Positions 1 to 8,891 of a stretch of 22,388 nt of DNA are shown piece by piece. The translations under genes and the position numbers were made by a program. The stretch is taken from the NCBI GenBank assembly GCA_014379925.1, contig JACMKY010000387.1, positions 1-22,388 on the forward strand, read 5' to 3'. This DNA comes from Cytophagales bacterium. Its GTDB lineage: Bacteria; Bacteroidota; Bacteroidia; Cytophagales; ES-bin-26. The notes beneath the pieces were generated by a model. The model ran no database searches and was not told the DNA's origin. It was given only the letters and a program-made list of their open reading frames with translations. Every line of letters begins with the position of its first letter. Positions within the stretch are counted from its first letter, which is position 1.

Positions 1-705
1 CTGCTGGACGATGCTTACCAACACCGTTCCGTTCGTCCGCACCTGAACCTCCTGCTGACCGACTACGGACGACCCTTCACCCGCGACTGGCCGTTTCCGG
101 CGGGCCGCCTGCGCGAAAGGCGGCACGGTGCCCGGCGCGCCGACGCAGTGATCGTAACCAAATGCCCGGAGGAACTGGCCGGAGAAGAACGGCTCCGGCT
201 GGAAGAAGACATCCGGCGGTACCTGCGGCCCGGCACGCCCGTTTTCTTCAGCGCGATCCGTTACGGGGAGCCGTGCCCTTTTTTTTCCGAACAAACTGCC
301 CCGCTGACGGGAGACGTGTTGTTGGTTTCGGGCATTGCCCAACCGGCCCCTTTCGAACAATACGCCACCCGTCACTACCGGGTGGTGGAACATTGCCGTT
401 TCGGAGACCACCACCGCTATTCGGAAAAGGATTGGCAACGCATCGGGTTGGCCTTGCAGCGGGCAAAAGAACGTTCCCCGCGGGAAGTCGCCGTGCTGAC
501 CACCGAAAAAGATTTCGTGAAGCTCGCTTCTCCGGCCTTTGAGGATTGGACCAGGAAGCTGGTTTGTTTTTACCTGCCCATCGAAGTGTATTTTCCGCCC
601 AATCAGGGCACCAAATTTGAGGAGTGGGTGCTGAAAGCCGCGGCGGGTCACGCTATCCCGTCCGAATCCGGGTCTGGCCCGGATCATCGTTCATTTTTCC
701 CTTAG
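1..705 (+). CDS. lpxK: Tetraacyldisaccharide 4'-kinase LpxK, C-terminal part
   Basis: LpxK phosphorylates the 4' position of the lipid A disaccharide precursor at the inner membrane. The 5' end lies outside the window; the frame is open from base 1 to a TAG at 703-705, giving 234 residues. The fragment begins LLDDAYQHR, matching the conserved DDGFQHR segment that carries catalytic aspartates in the family, followed by the DWPFPAGRLRE stretch and later LTTEKDFVKL, the usual LpxK C-terminal signature. The Walker A region must lie upstream and is not visible. The last 15 or so residues, after the FEEWVLKAA segment, look like an unconserved tail; an inverted repeat at 666-684 sits in it. The next gene on the same strand begins within about 10 bases, so co-transcription is likely. 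lpxB, another lipid A gene, lies 14 kb away on the same strand. Confidence 0.93.
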   Translation: MLDDAYQHRSVRPHLNLLLTDYGRPFTRDWPFPAGRLRERRHGARRADAVIVTKCPEELAGEERLRLEEDIRRYLRPGTPVFFSAIRYGEPCPFFSEQTAPLTGDVLLVSGIAQPAPFEQYATRHYRVVEHCRFGDHHRYSEKDWQRIGLALQRAKERSPREVAVLTTEKDFVKLASPAFEDWTRKLVCFYLPIEVYFPPNQGTKFEEWVLKAAAGHAIPSESGSGPDHRSFFP

Positions 706-713
706 TTTTGCCC

Positions 714-2594
714 GTGCTTCCAAGAATTGCCCCCTGTTTCCTGTTTCTGCTCCTGGCCTGCCCGCGTCCGGCCGACGCCCAGATTCTCGACGACTCGACC
801 CGAACCATCTACGGGCCCACCACCACGCGGTACGTGCTGGAGGCGGACATTTTCAACAACCGGGAAACGCTCTACACCATCGACACCCTGCTGGAAGGCT
901 TTCACCAGTACAATTTCCTGAACCGCAACCAGAACCTCTACCAGGATTTAGGGAACGCCGGCACCGCCCTGCGGCCCGTGTTTTACCAGGCTCCCGACCG
1001 GATCGGGGCCCTGCTGGGCTACGGGGTATACGCGCCCTACGCCTTCGACCCGGAGCGCGTAAAATACTACGATACCAAGTCGCCCTTCAGCAGCCTTTAC
1101 TACGTGCAAGGCGGCAACGGAATCCAATTGCTGGACCTGGAGCACAGCCGCAACATCCGGCCCAACTGGAACGCGGGAATTCGTTACCAGCGCCTCACGT
1201 CCCTCCTGCGAACCGCGGGCCTGGCCAGCGAGGAAAACCGCCAAACCGACAACCATACCGTCGCCGTGTATTCGCGCTACCAGAGCCCCGACTCCACGTA
1301 TCAGGTAATGGGAAATTTTACCCACCTCAACCACCGGGTAAACGAGCAGGGCAGCATCCTCACCCGGTATCTGGACGACCAAGGCAACCTTGGCAGTCTC
1401 ATCCCGATCGACAGCCTTTTTCTCGGCTTCGTTCAACAGCCCACCCTGACCAACGCTTTCTCGCAGGAGATCCGCAACGATTACCACGTCTACCAGCAGT
1501 ACGCGCCGGTGGCCGCCTTCCAGCTTTACCACGTGTTCGACCGGCAGAAGCACACCAACTCCTTTGCCGACCTTAACCTGCCGGAAAGCCTAAGGCGCGG
1601 GTTTTATCCGGATGCCTATTTTACCTTCGACCGCACCGACCAGGCAACGCGGTATCTGTTGATTGAAAACAAGGTAGGCATCAAGGGCACGTTCTCGAAG
1701 GGTCGGCTGGCGGGCTTCAACTACCGGTTCCACGCCCGCCGCCGGGACTACCAACTGGTAAGCAACCTGGGCGCGGACCGCCTCCGGCGGAGCGAAACGT
1801 TCGCGGGCGGTTGGCTCAACTACTATTTTCCGGATAGTTCACGGCTGTTTGTGGAGGCCGAATACCTGCTCGGGGCCGATTACCGGGGCCGCGCCGAATA
1901 CCAGGGAAAACTGCTGACGGCGGGCTACTACCGCGTGGCCAGTTCGCCCACGCTGGTTCAGGAGCAGTTTCTCAGCAACAGCTACGTCTGGGACAACAAT
2001 TTCAACCTGGTTTCCTCCGACAACCTGTACGGTAACCTGAACGCGCGCCTGGGCGGACTGACCGTACAGCCGGGCGTGACGCTCACCAACGTGAAGAACT
2101 ACATCTACTACGACCCCGAAGCTCAACCCCGGCAGTATTCGCCCAACATTCAGCTTCTCCGGCTGGGCCTCGGTTTCCAGTTCCGGTTGGGCAACTTCTA
2201 CACGGCCAATCAGGCGTACTACACCCGGGTCTCCGACGCGAGCCGGATCCGGATTCCCGAGATTTTCGTCAATTCGCGCCTCGCTTATCAGGTGTTATTC
2301 AAGAAAGTGCTCTACATCCAGTTCGGAACGGAGCTGCACTACAAATCCACCTACTTCGCCGACGCCTACATGCCGCTCACGCAGCAGTATCATTTGCAGA
2401 ATCAGTTTGAGATTCCGGGCTACGTGATTGCCGACGCATTCGCCAACTTCCGCGTCAACCGGGTGCGGTTGTTCTTCAAACTCTCGCACGCCAACAAAGG
2501 GCTGATGCCACAGCCCGACTACTTTGCCGCGCCCGTCTTCACCGGCCTGCCCCGCGCCATCGCCTTCGGCTTCAACTGGCTGTTGTTCGATTGA
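714..2594 (+). CDS. Putative outer-membrane porin of the Bacteroidota Porin_10-like family
   Basis: The product is about 626 residues and resembles Bacteroidota proteins annotated as putative porin (PF14121-like, from memory). With the GTG at 714 it begins MLPRIAPCF, a short basic start followed by a leucine-rich stretch and a signal peptidase I site after ADA, so export is expected. The mature protein is full of alternating aromatic/polar strands (for example YYVQGGNGIQLLDLEHSR and FNYRFHARRRDYQL) and ends in a strand terminating in aromatic-rich FNWLLFD, typical of a beta-barrel. The frame stays open upstream to a GTG at 624, but that would overlap lpxK by 82 bases and bury the signal peptide; TTG 708 is another option. 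No clear Shine-Dalgarno sequence is seen. It faces the PHP gene convergently across a repeat-filled gap. Substrate is unknown. Confidence 0.82.
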   Translation: MLPRIAPCFLFLLLACPRPADAQILDDSTRTIYGPTTTRYVLEADIFNNRETLYTIDTLLEGFHQYNFLNRNQNLYQDLGNAGTALRPVFYQAPDRIGALLGYGVYAPYAFDPERVKYYDTKSPFSSLYYVQGGNGIQLLDLEHSRNIRPNWNAGIRYQRLTSLLRTAGLASEENRQTDNHTVAVYSRYQSPDSTYQVMGNFTHLNHRVNEQGSILTRYLDDQGNLGSLIPIDSLFLGFVQQPTLTNAFSQEIRNDYHVYQQYAPVAAFQLYHVFDRQKHTNSFADLNLPESLRRGFYPDAYFTFDRTDQATRYLLIENKVGIKGTFSKGRLAGFNYRFHARRRDYQLVSNLGADRLRRSETFAGGWLNYYFPDSSRLFVEAEYLLGADYRGRAEYQGKLLTAGYYRVASSPTLVQEQFLSNSYVWDNNFNLVSSDNLYGNLNARLGGLTVQPGVTLTNVKNYIYYDPEAQPRQYSPNIQLLRLGLGFQFRLGNFYTANQAYYTRVSDASRIRIPEIFVNSRLAYQVLFKKVLYIQFGTELHYKSTYFADAYMPLTQQYHLQNQFEIPGYVIADAFANFRVNRVRLFFKLSHANKGLMPQPDYFAAPVFTGLPRAIAFGFNWLLFD

Positions 2595-2602
2595 AAGAAG
2601 TG

Positions 2603-2729
2603 GGTTGCAGGTTAGGCCGGTGCGGCTACTTGGTAAGGTTGAAAATCAACGTAGGTCATCTTCGCGGTCAATAACTTGCCAACCTGTAACCTGTAACCTG
2701 CAACCTGTAACCTGTAACCTGTAACCTAC
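2603..2729. repeat. Intergenic inverted-arm heptad repeat, site A (GGTTGCA ... AACCTGT)
   Basis: Left arm: GGTTGCA at 2603-2609 and a second degenerate heptad to 2616. Right arm: seven heptads in exact 7-nt register from 2681 to 2729, reading AACCTGT five times, AACCTGC once and a final AACCTAC. The arms are inverse complements around a spacer of about 64 bp. The last heptad contains the TAG stop codon of the minus-strand PHP gene (2726-2728). The site fills the gap between two convergent genes, so a bidirectional terminator-like hairpin is possible, but there is no clean T-tract. The spacer holds TTGGTAAGGTTG, also found in site C. Confidence 0.85.
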
Positions 2730-3592
2730 ATACCCAGTACCCCGGCGTCGTCGAACGCAACTGAACGCCATTTGCCGTTCAACAGCACGCGTACCCGCGA
2801 ATAGCCGATCTCCTTCAGCGTCCGGGCGGTTTCGGCGAAGTGACTCGTAATTTCGGCCGGGCGGTGGGCATCGGAGCTGATTACAACCGGAATGTTCATC
2901 CGGTGCATTTGCTCCAGCACCCAACGGCTCGGGTAGGTATCGGTCGCCTTTTTCCTGTACAGCCCCCGCGTGTTCACCTCCACCATCACCCCGGCCTCGG
3001 CAATGACGTCCAGGGTTTCCGTCATTTCCGCCCGGTACCAGTCGTCGGTTTCGGAAAACAGGCGACCTTCTTCGTTCTGGATCTTGATCTTGTCGAGGTG
3101 ACCCACCACGTCGGGCGGTTCTTCCCGCACCATCTGCCGCGTCAGGGCGAAGTAGCGCGTCACGGCCGCTTGCGCATCCCCGCCGAAAATCTGTGCCAGT
3201 CCCCGCAAAAAAACCGGGTGCGATCCGTCAATTTCCCATCGCGGCCCGTCGGGAAAAGAATCCACGAAATGGACCGAACCAATGAAGTAGTCGAAGGGTA
3301 ACTGGCGGAGGAATGCGCTTTTCGGGCCGATCACTCCGGGAATATAATCCACTTCCAGGCCGCAGTAGAGCTGAATATCCTCCCGCCAGCGGTATTGCAG
3401 GTTGACGATCTCTTGAAAGTACGCCCGGAGTTCGTCCGTTTTCAGGCACCATTCGCAGTCAAAAGGCAACGGGGCGTGGGAAGAAAAGCCGTACGCCAGC
3501 AGCCCCTCGGTCAGGGCTTGTTCGACGTACCGCTCCGGTTGGTCGCTCCCGTCGCAGTAGCGGCAGTGGCTGTGGTAATTGGTCCAGCGCAT
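2726..3592 (-). CDS. PHP-domain histidinol-phosphatase family phosphoesterase
   Basis: This 288-residue protein has the PHP metal-binding pattern: HSH at residues 7-9, SSHAP around 37-41, GLEVDY, IGSVHFVD, GHLDKIK, VEVNTRG and the C-terminal SSDAHRP. The order and length match the HisJ/HisK-type histidinol-phosphatases, which remove phosphate from L-histidinol phosphate in histidine biosynthesis using a trinuclear metal site in the cytoplasm. No other his gene is in the window, so a different phosphoester substrate is possible. The start is ATG at 3592; the stop lies inside a heptad-repeat array. It lies 120 bp downstream of the transporter on the same strand; the gap shows only a short CCAATTA/CCCAATC heptad-like stretch next to the start codon. 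Confidence 0.85.
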   Translation of the reverse strand: MRWTNYHSHCRYCDGSDQPERYVEQALTEGLLAYGFSSHAPLPFDCEWCLKTDELRAYFQEIVNLQYRWREDIQLYCGLEVDYIPGVIGPKSAFLRQLPFDYFIGSVHFVDSFPDGPRWEIDGSHPVFLRGLAQIFGGDAQAAVTRYFALTRQMVREEPPDVVGHLDKIKIQNEEGRLFSETDDWYRAEMTETLDVIAEAGVMVEVNTRGLYRKKATDTYPSRWVLEQMHRMNIPVVISSDAHRPAEITSHFAETARTLKEIGYSRVRVLLNGKWRSVAFDDAGVLGM

Positions 3593-3712
3593 GGAGGATT
3601 GGGTAATTGGCCGTTCGTGTGACTGAATACGTGCGAAGCATGCAACCCGTTACCGCCTTGGATCCCAACCAGGCTTCGCGTCCGGTCAGAATTGGTTTCG
3701 GAGGATGAACGG

Positions 3713-5044
3713 CTAGCCGGGCGACCGGGTGTTTTTTCTCTCCTGGGTGAGGTAGAAGACCAGGGCGGCTCCGGCGGTGGCGGCGGCGATGAGGGCCAGG
3801 GCGAAAAAGGCGCTGTTCCAGCCGTTCTGCTCGGCCAGCCTTCCCGTGAGCCACAAGGCCAACGTGCCCCCCAGGTAGCCGATGGCGTCCACCAGGCCCG
3901 CCGCGGTGGCCGCGCCCTGGCGTCCTCCGGCATCGAGCGACATCGCGCCGGCCAGGAACGAGTAGGGCCCCAGCAACAGCAAACCCGCCAACGAAATGAA
4001 CACCAACGGCCACACGTTTCCGGCAAAACCCGAAGCCATTCCCACCAGCACCCCCGTAATCAGAACGGAGGCCACCAGAATGATCACGCCCTTTTTTCCC
4101 TTCAGCAACTTGTCGGACAGGTAACCCGCCCCCAGAATGGAAACCATCCCCAGCAGAGGAAACAGGGCGCTGAACTGCGACGCGGCTCCCCCGGATAAAC
4201 CCGCCGCCTCGAACAGGTACGTGGGCACCCAGAAATTAAAAGCTTCGCGGATGGCAGTCAGTCCGAACGACATCGTCAGCACGAGCAGGAAAGAAAGGCT
4301 CCGGAAGTAGGGCCGCAACAACGCCCCCAGGCTGGCGGGACGGGCGTTGGAATCGCCGGCATTGCGGCTGGTAAACAAGTTGTCGGGGTTTTCTTCGGGC
4401 GAAGGCAATCCCTGGGCCTCCGGATTCTCTTTCAACGTCCGCCCCAACACCAGGGCAATCACGCCGAGCATGGCGGCGGCCACGAAGAAAGTACTCCGCC
4501 AACCCAGGCCCCATTCCAGCAGCTGACCCAGCAGCAACTTGGCCACAATGTCTCCCGCCAGGAAACTGAGGCTGAGGAGGGCCATGATCCGGCCGTAGGC
4601 CCGGAAGGAGAACCAGTTGACGGTCATCTTTACCAGCCCGCCCCAGCCCATGGACTGAACGAGCCGGTTGGCCGCCCAGGCGGCGAAAAACACGCCCACG
4701 CCCGCGCCCAGTCCAAACACGACCGTAGCCAGCACGGCACCCACCATGCCCAGCACGAAAATCTTCTTGCCGCCCACGAAATCACCGAGAATGCCGTTGA
4801 CCACTTTTCCTACCGCGTAGAAGATAACCCCTACCGAGGCAATCTGACCCATCACCTCCTTGTTGATCCCCCGACTACCGAATTCCTGGATGATGAGCGG
4901 CGTGGCGATGGCAAGATTGGAACGGCACAGGTAATAGCCGCTGTAGCCCACGAAAAGTCCGACGGCGGTGGTGGTTTGCCAGTACGGGAGGGATTTCCTT
5001 CGCGAAGGGGAGGGAGACGGCTTGGTGGCAGGAATATCCATCAT
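3713..5044 (-). CDS. MFS transporter, organophosphate:phosphate antiporter (OPA, GlpT/UhpT-like) family
   Basis: A polytopic inner-membrane protein of about 443 residues with roughly 12 hydrophobic segments and a central hydrophilic loop (about residues 205-240). The first membrane segment GLFVGYSGYYLCRSNL followed by IATPLI resembles the OPA branch of the major facilitator superfamily, which exchanges organophosphates such as glycerol 3-phosphate or hexose phosphate for phosphate; the actual substrate cannot be read. I chose the ATG at 5044 (MMDIPATK); the frame extends to a TTG at 5074, which would add ten residues with no better ribosome site. It is divergent from the Rid gene (156 bp apart) and upstream of the PHP phosphatase on the same strand. 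A functional pairing of phosphoester import and hydrolysis would be speculative. Confidence 0.85.
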   Translation of the reverse strand: MMDIPATKPSPSPSRRKSLPYWQTTTAVGLFVGYSGYYLCRSNLAIATPLIIQEFGSRGINKEVMGQIASVGVIFYAVGKVVNGILGDFVGGKKIFVLGMVGAVLATVVFGLGAGVGVFFAAWAANRLVQSMGWGGLVKMTVNWFSFRAYGRIMALLSLSFLAGDIVAKLLLGQLLEWGLGWRSTFFVAAAMLGVIALVLGRTLKENPEAQGLPSPEENPDNLFTSRNAGDSNARPASLGALLRPYFRSLSFLLVLTMSFGLTAIREAFNFWVPTYLFEAAGLSGGAASQFSALFPLLGMVSILGAGYLSDKLLKGKKGVIILVASVLITGVLVGMASGFAGNVWPLVFISLAGLLLLGPYSFLAGAMSLDAGGRQGAATAAGLVDAIGYLGGTLALWLTGRLAEQNGWNSAFFALALIAAATAGAALVFYLTQERKNTRSPG

Positions 5045-5100
5045 TTGGGAAGAATTGCGAAAAAGAAATTCCAAGTAAACACATTCCCGGCGACCCCTGC

Positions 5101-5132
5101 TTTACGCAACCGTGAATAAACTGTTATGTTTG
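5101..5132 (+). promoter_or_regulatory. Bacteroidota-type promoter for the Rid gene
   Basis: A perfect TAnnTTTG -7 element (TATGTTTG, 5125-5132) has a TTTA at 5101-5104, 20 nt upstream, in the place of the TTTG -33 box. Transcription would start near 5138-5140, leaving a leader of about 60 nt before the ATG at 5201. The pattern follows the known Bacteroidota housekeeping sigma consensus; the assignment is by eye. Confidence 0.5.
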
Positions 5133-5200
5133 AGTGTACACCAGCGGATCGCTGACCATTGCCGGCCACCGGCAGGGTGGCCGATTATTCAAGCAAGCCA

Positions 5201-5593
5201 ATGAATCGAAAAAATATTTCCTCCGGTACCAGTTGGGAAGGGGTTGTCGGCTATTCGCGGGCGGTGCGCGTGGGCAACGTGGTAGAAGTAGCCGGCACGA
5301 CGGCGGTGGAAGACGGACGCGTGGTGGGCGAAAACGACCCGTACGCCCAGACCCGGTACATTCTCGCCAAAATTGAAAAATCCCTCGCCGAAGCGGGTGC
5401 CACGATGCGCGACGTGGTGCGCACCCGGATGTTCGTCACCGACATCGCCCGCTGGGAGGAAGTGGGCCGGGCGCACGGGGAATTTTTCCGCGACATCAAG
5501 CCCGCCGCCACGATGGTGGAAGTCAACGCCCTGATTGACCCGGCGCTGCTGGTTGAGATTGAAGTGACGGCCATCGTGGGAGGGGAGGATTGA
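5201..5593 (+). CDS. Rid (YjgF/YER057c/UK114) family protein lacking the catalytic arginine
   Basis: A 130-residue cytosolic protein of the Rid family. RidA members hydrolyse reactive enamine/imine intermediates released by PLP enzymes. The ATG at 5201 (MNRKNISSGT) fits the usual family length; the open frame extends to 5159 but adds an unrelated N-terminus. Family features include VGNVVEVAGT, DPYAQTRYILAKIEKSLAEA, VVRTRMFVTDI and the C-terminal VEIEVTAIV. Where E. coli RidA has P-A-R-S-C-V-E-V with the substrate-carboxylate arginine (Arg105), this protein has P-A-A-T-M-V-E-V, so the arginine is absent. That points to one of the Rid subfamilies without Arg, whose activity is unclear, so I give no gene symbol. 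A candidate promoter lies upstream; a heptad repeat begins directly after the stop codon. Confidence 0.88.
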   Translation: MNRKNISSGTSWEGVVGYSRAVRVGNVVEVAGTTAVEDGRVVGENDPYAQTRYILAKIEKSLAEAGATMRDVVRTRMFVTDIARWEEVGRAHGEFFRDIKPAATMVEVNALIDPALLVEIEVTAIVGGED

Positions 5594-5806
5594 AGCAGGA
5601 GGTAGGAAGTAAGAGGCAGGAGAGCCGCAGTAGGAAGTGAGAGGTGGGTGTACTGAATTTCAAAGTTTCTTCCTTTTGCTATGCAAACAATTAAAGATCA
5701 AAACATTGGCATCACTCAACACAGGTAGGAGGTAAGAAGAAGTATGGTTTGTATCTCCTACTTCATATCTCTTACCTCCTACTTCCTGCCTCGTACTTCT
5801 TACCTC

Positions 5807-5810
<4 letters not shown>
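5594..5810. repeat. Intergenic inverted-arm heptad repeat, site B (AGTAGGA ... CTCCTAC)
   Basis: Left arm, 5594-5649: eight consecutive 7-nt units (AGCAGGA, GGTAGGA, AGTAAGA, GGCAGGA, one off-consensus unit, AGTAGGA, AGTGAGA, GGTGGGT) starting at the base after the ridA-like stop codon. Right arm, 5755-5810: eight units (CTCCTAC three times, TTCATAT, CTCTTAC, TTCCTGC, CTCGTAC, TTCTTAC) in exact register, the inverse complement of the left arm. The last unit contains the rfbA stop codon (5807-5809). The spacer is AT-rich, unlike the flanking genes, and includes a partial same-type array near 5724-5744. It separates convergent genes. Confidence 0.85.
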
Positions 5811-6690
<880 letters not shown>

Positions 6691-6691
<1 letters not shown>

Positions 6692-6732
6692 AGTCAGCAG
6701 TCAGTATCCAGTAGTTAATATCCACCAATCAT
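6691..6732. repeat. Heptad repeat in the gap between the WbpP-like gene and rfbA (TAGTCAG type)
   Basis: On the plus strand, consecutive 7-nt units TAGTCAG, CAGTCAG, TATCCAG, TAGTTAA, TATCCAC and CAATCAT run from 6691 to 6732, with consensus near TAGTCAG. The array starts at the first base of the rfbA start codon, so it forms the whole proximal 5' leader of rfbA. No inverted partner arm is obvious in this 56-bp gap. Confidence 0.6.
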
Positions 6733-6747
6733 TGTAGTTCGTAATTC

Positions 6748-7737
6748 TTACCCGCCGAATTCCTGTTTAAACCATTCCCAAGTGATCGCCAACCCTTCCC
6801 GAATGCGGACCTGCGGATCGTAGCCGAGTCGAATCCGGGCCTTTTCCACGCTGGCCAGGCTGTCGCGGATGTCGCCGGGGCGGTCGGGGGCGTAGGTAGC
6901 CGTCAGCTCGGACGCGGCTAGCTGTTGGAGGAGCGTAAAAAGCTGGTTGAGCGAAGTGCGGTCACCCGCCGCCACGTTATACACGTGGTTCACTGCCTGG
7001 TCGTCGGCGAAAAGGGCTTTCACGTTGGCTTGTACGACGTTGGCCACGAAGGTAAAATCACGGGTCTGCTCCCCGTCGCCGTAGATGGTTGGGCTTTGGT
7101 GCTTCAGGAAGGCTTTCATCAACAAGGGAATCACTGCCGCGTAGGCCCCCTGCGGGTCCTGGCGCGGGCCAAAGACGTTGAAATAACGCAGGCCAATCGT
7201 CTCCAGGCCGTACGAGCGGGCAAACACGTCGGCGTATAGTTCATTGACCAGTTTAGTGACCGCGTAGGGGGAAAGTGGCCGGCCGATTTCCTCCTCCACC
7301 TTGGGCAACTTTTCACTGTCTCCGTAGGTGGAAGAGGAAGCTGCGTAGATGAGCCGGCGGACCGAATTTTCCTTGGCGGCCACCAGCACGTTCAGGAAAC
7401 CGTCCACGTTCACCGCATTGGTCGTCACCGGGTCTTCTATGCTCCGGGGTACCGAACCCAGCGCGGCCTGGTGCAGCACGAAATCCACTCCCCGACAAGC
7501 CTGGCGACAGATATTCCCTTCCCGAATGTCGCCTTCCCACACCTCCAAGTGAGAGTTTGCGTGGAAGAGATCCAGGTTTTTAATCGATCCCGTGGCGAGG
7601 TTATCCAGTACCCGAACCTGCCCCGCCCCGTGTCGAAGCAGGTACTCCACCAGGTGCGAGCCGATAAATCCCGCCCCGCCCGGAACCAGAAAAGTAAAAG
7701 GACGGAGGTCCCGGGAGTGGAAAGGTCGCTCGTACAA
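6748..7737 (-). CDS. WbpP-like UDP-N-acetylglucosamine 4-epimerase (extended SDR)
   Basis: An NAD-dependent extended short-chain dehydrogenase/reductase of 329 residues. It shows the Rossmann motif GGAGFIGSH, the active-site SSSTYGD and YAVTK (Tyr and Lys), and long stretches typical of WbpP/TviC-type epimerases: QAALGSVPRSIEDPVTTNAV, PKVEEEIGRPLSPYAVTK and LRYFNVFGPRQDPQGAYAA. Such enzymes interconvert UDP-GlcNAc and UDP-GalNAc (or the uronic acids) for surface polysaccharide. Exact substrate preference cannot be settled by eye. The only usable start before the Rossmann motif is a TTG at 7737; an ATG at 7751 is in another frame. It lies 51 bp downstream of rfbB and 56 bp upstream of rfbA, all co-directional, so probably one transcript. 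Confidence 0.88.
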   Translation of the reverse strand: MYERPFHSRDLRPFTFLVPGGAGFIGSHLVEYLLRHGAGQVRVLDNLATGSIKNLDLFHANSHLEVWEGDIREGNICRQACRGVDFVLHQAALGSVPRSIEDPVTTNAVNVDGFLNVLVAAKENSVRRLIYAASSSTYGDSEKLPKVEEEIGRPLSPYAVTKLVNELYADVFARSYGLETIGLRYFNVFGPRQDPQGAYAAVIPLLMKAFLKHQSPTIYGDGEQTRDFTFVANVVQANVKALFADDQAVNHVYNVAAGDRTSLNQLFTLLQQLAASELTATYAPDRPGDIRDSLASVEKARIRLGYDPQVRIREGLAITWEWFKQEFGG

Positions 7738-7756
7738 GGTGCGTTTGGCATTTATC

Positions 7757-7788
7757 GTTCCGCGTTTTTCGTTTGGTAAACGCGGAAC
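7757..7788. repeat. Perfect inverted repeat (11-bp stem) directly after the rfbB stop codon
   Basis: GTTCCGCGTTT (7757-7767) and AAACGCGGAAC (7778-7788) form an 11-bp stem with a 10-nt loop. The hairpin begins at the base after the TAA of rfbB (minus strand) and lies 19 bp before the start of the next co-directional gene. No T-tract follows in either direction, so it looks more like an mRNA-stabilising or processing hairpin inside an operon than an intrinsic terminator. Confidence 0.65.
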
Positions 7789-8889
7789 TTACTTCGTGAA
7801 CCGGTCGGTGTATTGCGTGTCATAGTAGCGTTGGTATTCCCCGGAGGTCACGTCCGCCAGCCAATCGGAGTGAGTCAGGTACCAGTCCACGGTTTTCTCC
7901 AGCCCTTCTTCGAATTGCAGGGAAGGTTTCCAACCCAACTCGTTCATGATCTTGGCGGCGTCGATGGCGTAGCGGAGGTCGTGGCCGGCGCGGTCCGTCA
8001 CGTAGGTGATGAGCCGGGCGGACTCCCCTTCCGGGCGACCCAGTTTGCGGTCCATCACGCGACAAAGCAACTGAATCAGGTCCAGGTTGCGCCACTCGTT
8101 GAACCCTCCGATGTTGTAGGTCTCCCCCACCCGTCCCTGGTGATACACCTTGTCGATGGCGCGGGCGTGGTCCACCACGTAGAGCCAGTCGCGCACGTTC
8201 TCACCCTTGCCATACACGGGCAAAGGTTTGTGGTGCTGAATATTGTGAATAAACAGCGGCAACAGCTTCTCGGGAAACTGGTTGGGTCCGTAGTTGTTGG
8301 AGCAGTTGGTGATGACCACCGGTAGCCCGTAGGTATTGTGGTAGGCCCGCACGAAATGGTCGGAACTGGCCTTGGAGGCCGAATACGGCGATTGCGGGTC
8401 GTAAGCCGTGCTTTCGGTGAAGAACGATTCGGGACGGTGCAGCGATCCGTACACTTCGTCGGTTGATACGTGGTAGAACAAGTGGGCCGGGGCTTCCGGC
8501 CGTTCGCCGTCCGACGGACGCCGGTCGCCTTGCCAGGCTTCCTTGGCGGCGTTGAGCAGGTTGACGGTACCGATCACGTTGGTCATCACGAACTCCAGCG
8601 GGTGGGTGATGGAACGGTCTACGTGCGACTCCGCCGCCAGGTGAATCACGCCGTCGAAGTGGTACTGCCCAAACAATTGGCGCACAAAGGCCGCGTCCGT
8701 AATGTCACCCCGGACAAAGGTGTAGTTGGGATACGTCTCCACGTCGCGGAGATTGGCCAGGTTGCCCGCGTACGTGAGCTGGTCCAGGTTGACGATGCGG
8801 TAGTCGGCGTACTGGTTGACGAACAGGCGCACCACGTGCGAACCGATGAATCCCGCACCACCGGTAATGAGAATCGTTTGGGTTGTCAA
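7789..8889 (-). CDS. rfbB: dTDP-glucose 4,6-dehydratase
   Basis: RfbB converts dTDP-glucose to dTDP-4-keto-6-deoxyglucose, the step after RfbA. The 366-residue protein has the NAD-binding TGGAGFIGSHVVR, AAESHVDRSI, the active-site HVSTDEVYGSL (Thr-Asp-Glu of the dehydratases), YSASKASSDHFVRAYHNTYGLP (YxxxK) and NCSNNYGPNQFPEKLLP, all strongly diagnostic. Between KEAWQ and LFYHVSTDEVYG there are about ten more residues than I expect (around GDRRPSDGERPEAP), encoded by GC-rich DNA with an imperfect palindrome. The start appears to be TTG at 8889: there is no ATG/GTG in frame before the Rossmann motif, and a heptad array lies immediately upstream. It is co-directional with galE (225 bp upstream) and the WbpP-like gene. 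Confidence 0.95.
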   Translation of the reverse strand: MTTQTILITGGAGFIGSHVVRLFVNQYADYRIVNLDQLTYAGNLANLRDVETYPNYTFVRGDITDAAFVRQLFGQYHFDGVIHLAAESHVDRSITHPLEFVMTNVIGTVNLLNAAKEAWQGDRRPSDGERPEAPAHLFYHVSTDEVYGSLHRPESFFTESTAYDPQSPYSASKASSDHFVRAYHNTYGLPVVITNCSNNYGPNQFPEKLLPLFIHNIQHHKPLPVYGKGENVRDWLYVVDHARAIDKVYHQGRVGETYNIGGFNEWRNLDLIQLLCRVMDRKLGRPEGESARLITYVTDRAGHDLRYAIDAAKIMNELGWKPSLQFEEGLEKTVDWYLTHSDWLADVTSGEYQRYYDTQYTDRFTK

Positions 8890-8891
8890 TG

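Noticed and set aside
666..684. Inverted repeat ATCCGGG/CCCGGAT as an intrinsic terminator of lpxK
   Set aside because: It lies within the coding sequence, has only a weak T-rich stretch after it and is followed at once by the porin gene.
703..710. TAGTTTTG as a -7 promoter element for the porin gene
   Set aside because: It includes the lpxK stop codon and would start transcription near 716, after both plausible start codons (TTG 708, GTG 714); there is also no -33 box.
624..713. Upstream extension of the porin from GTG 624
   Set aside because: It would overlap lpxK by 82 bases and place 30 residues before a complete signal peptide.
2681..2729. CRISPR array
   Set aside because: The units are 7 nt without unique spacers, and there are no cas genes.
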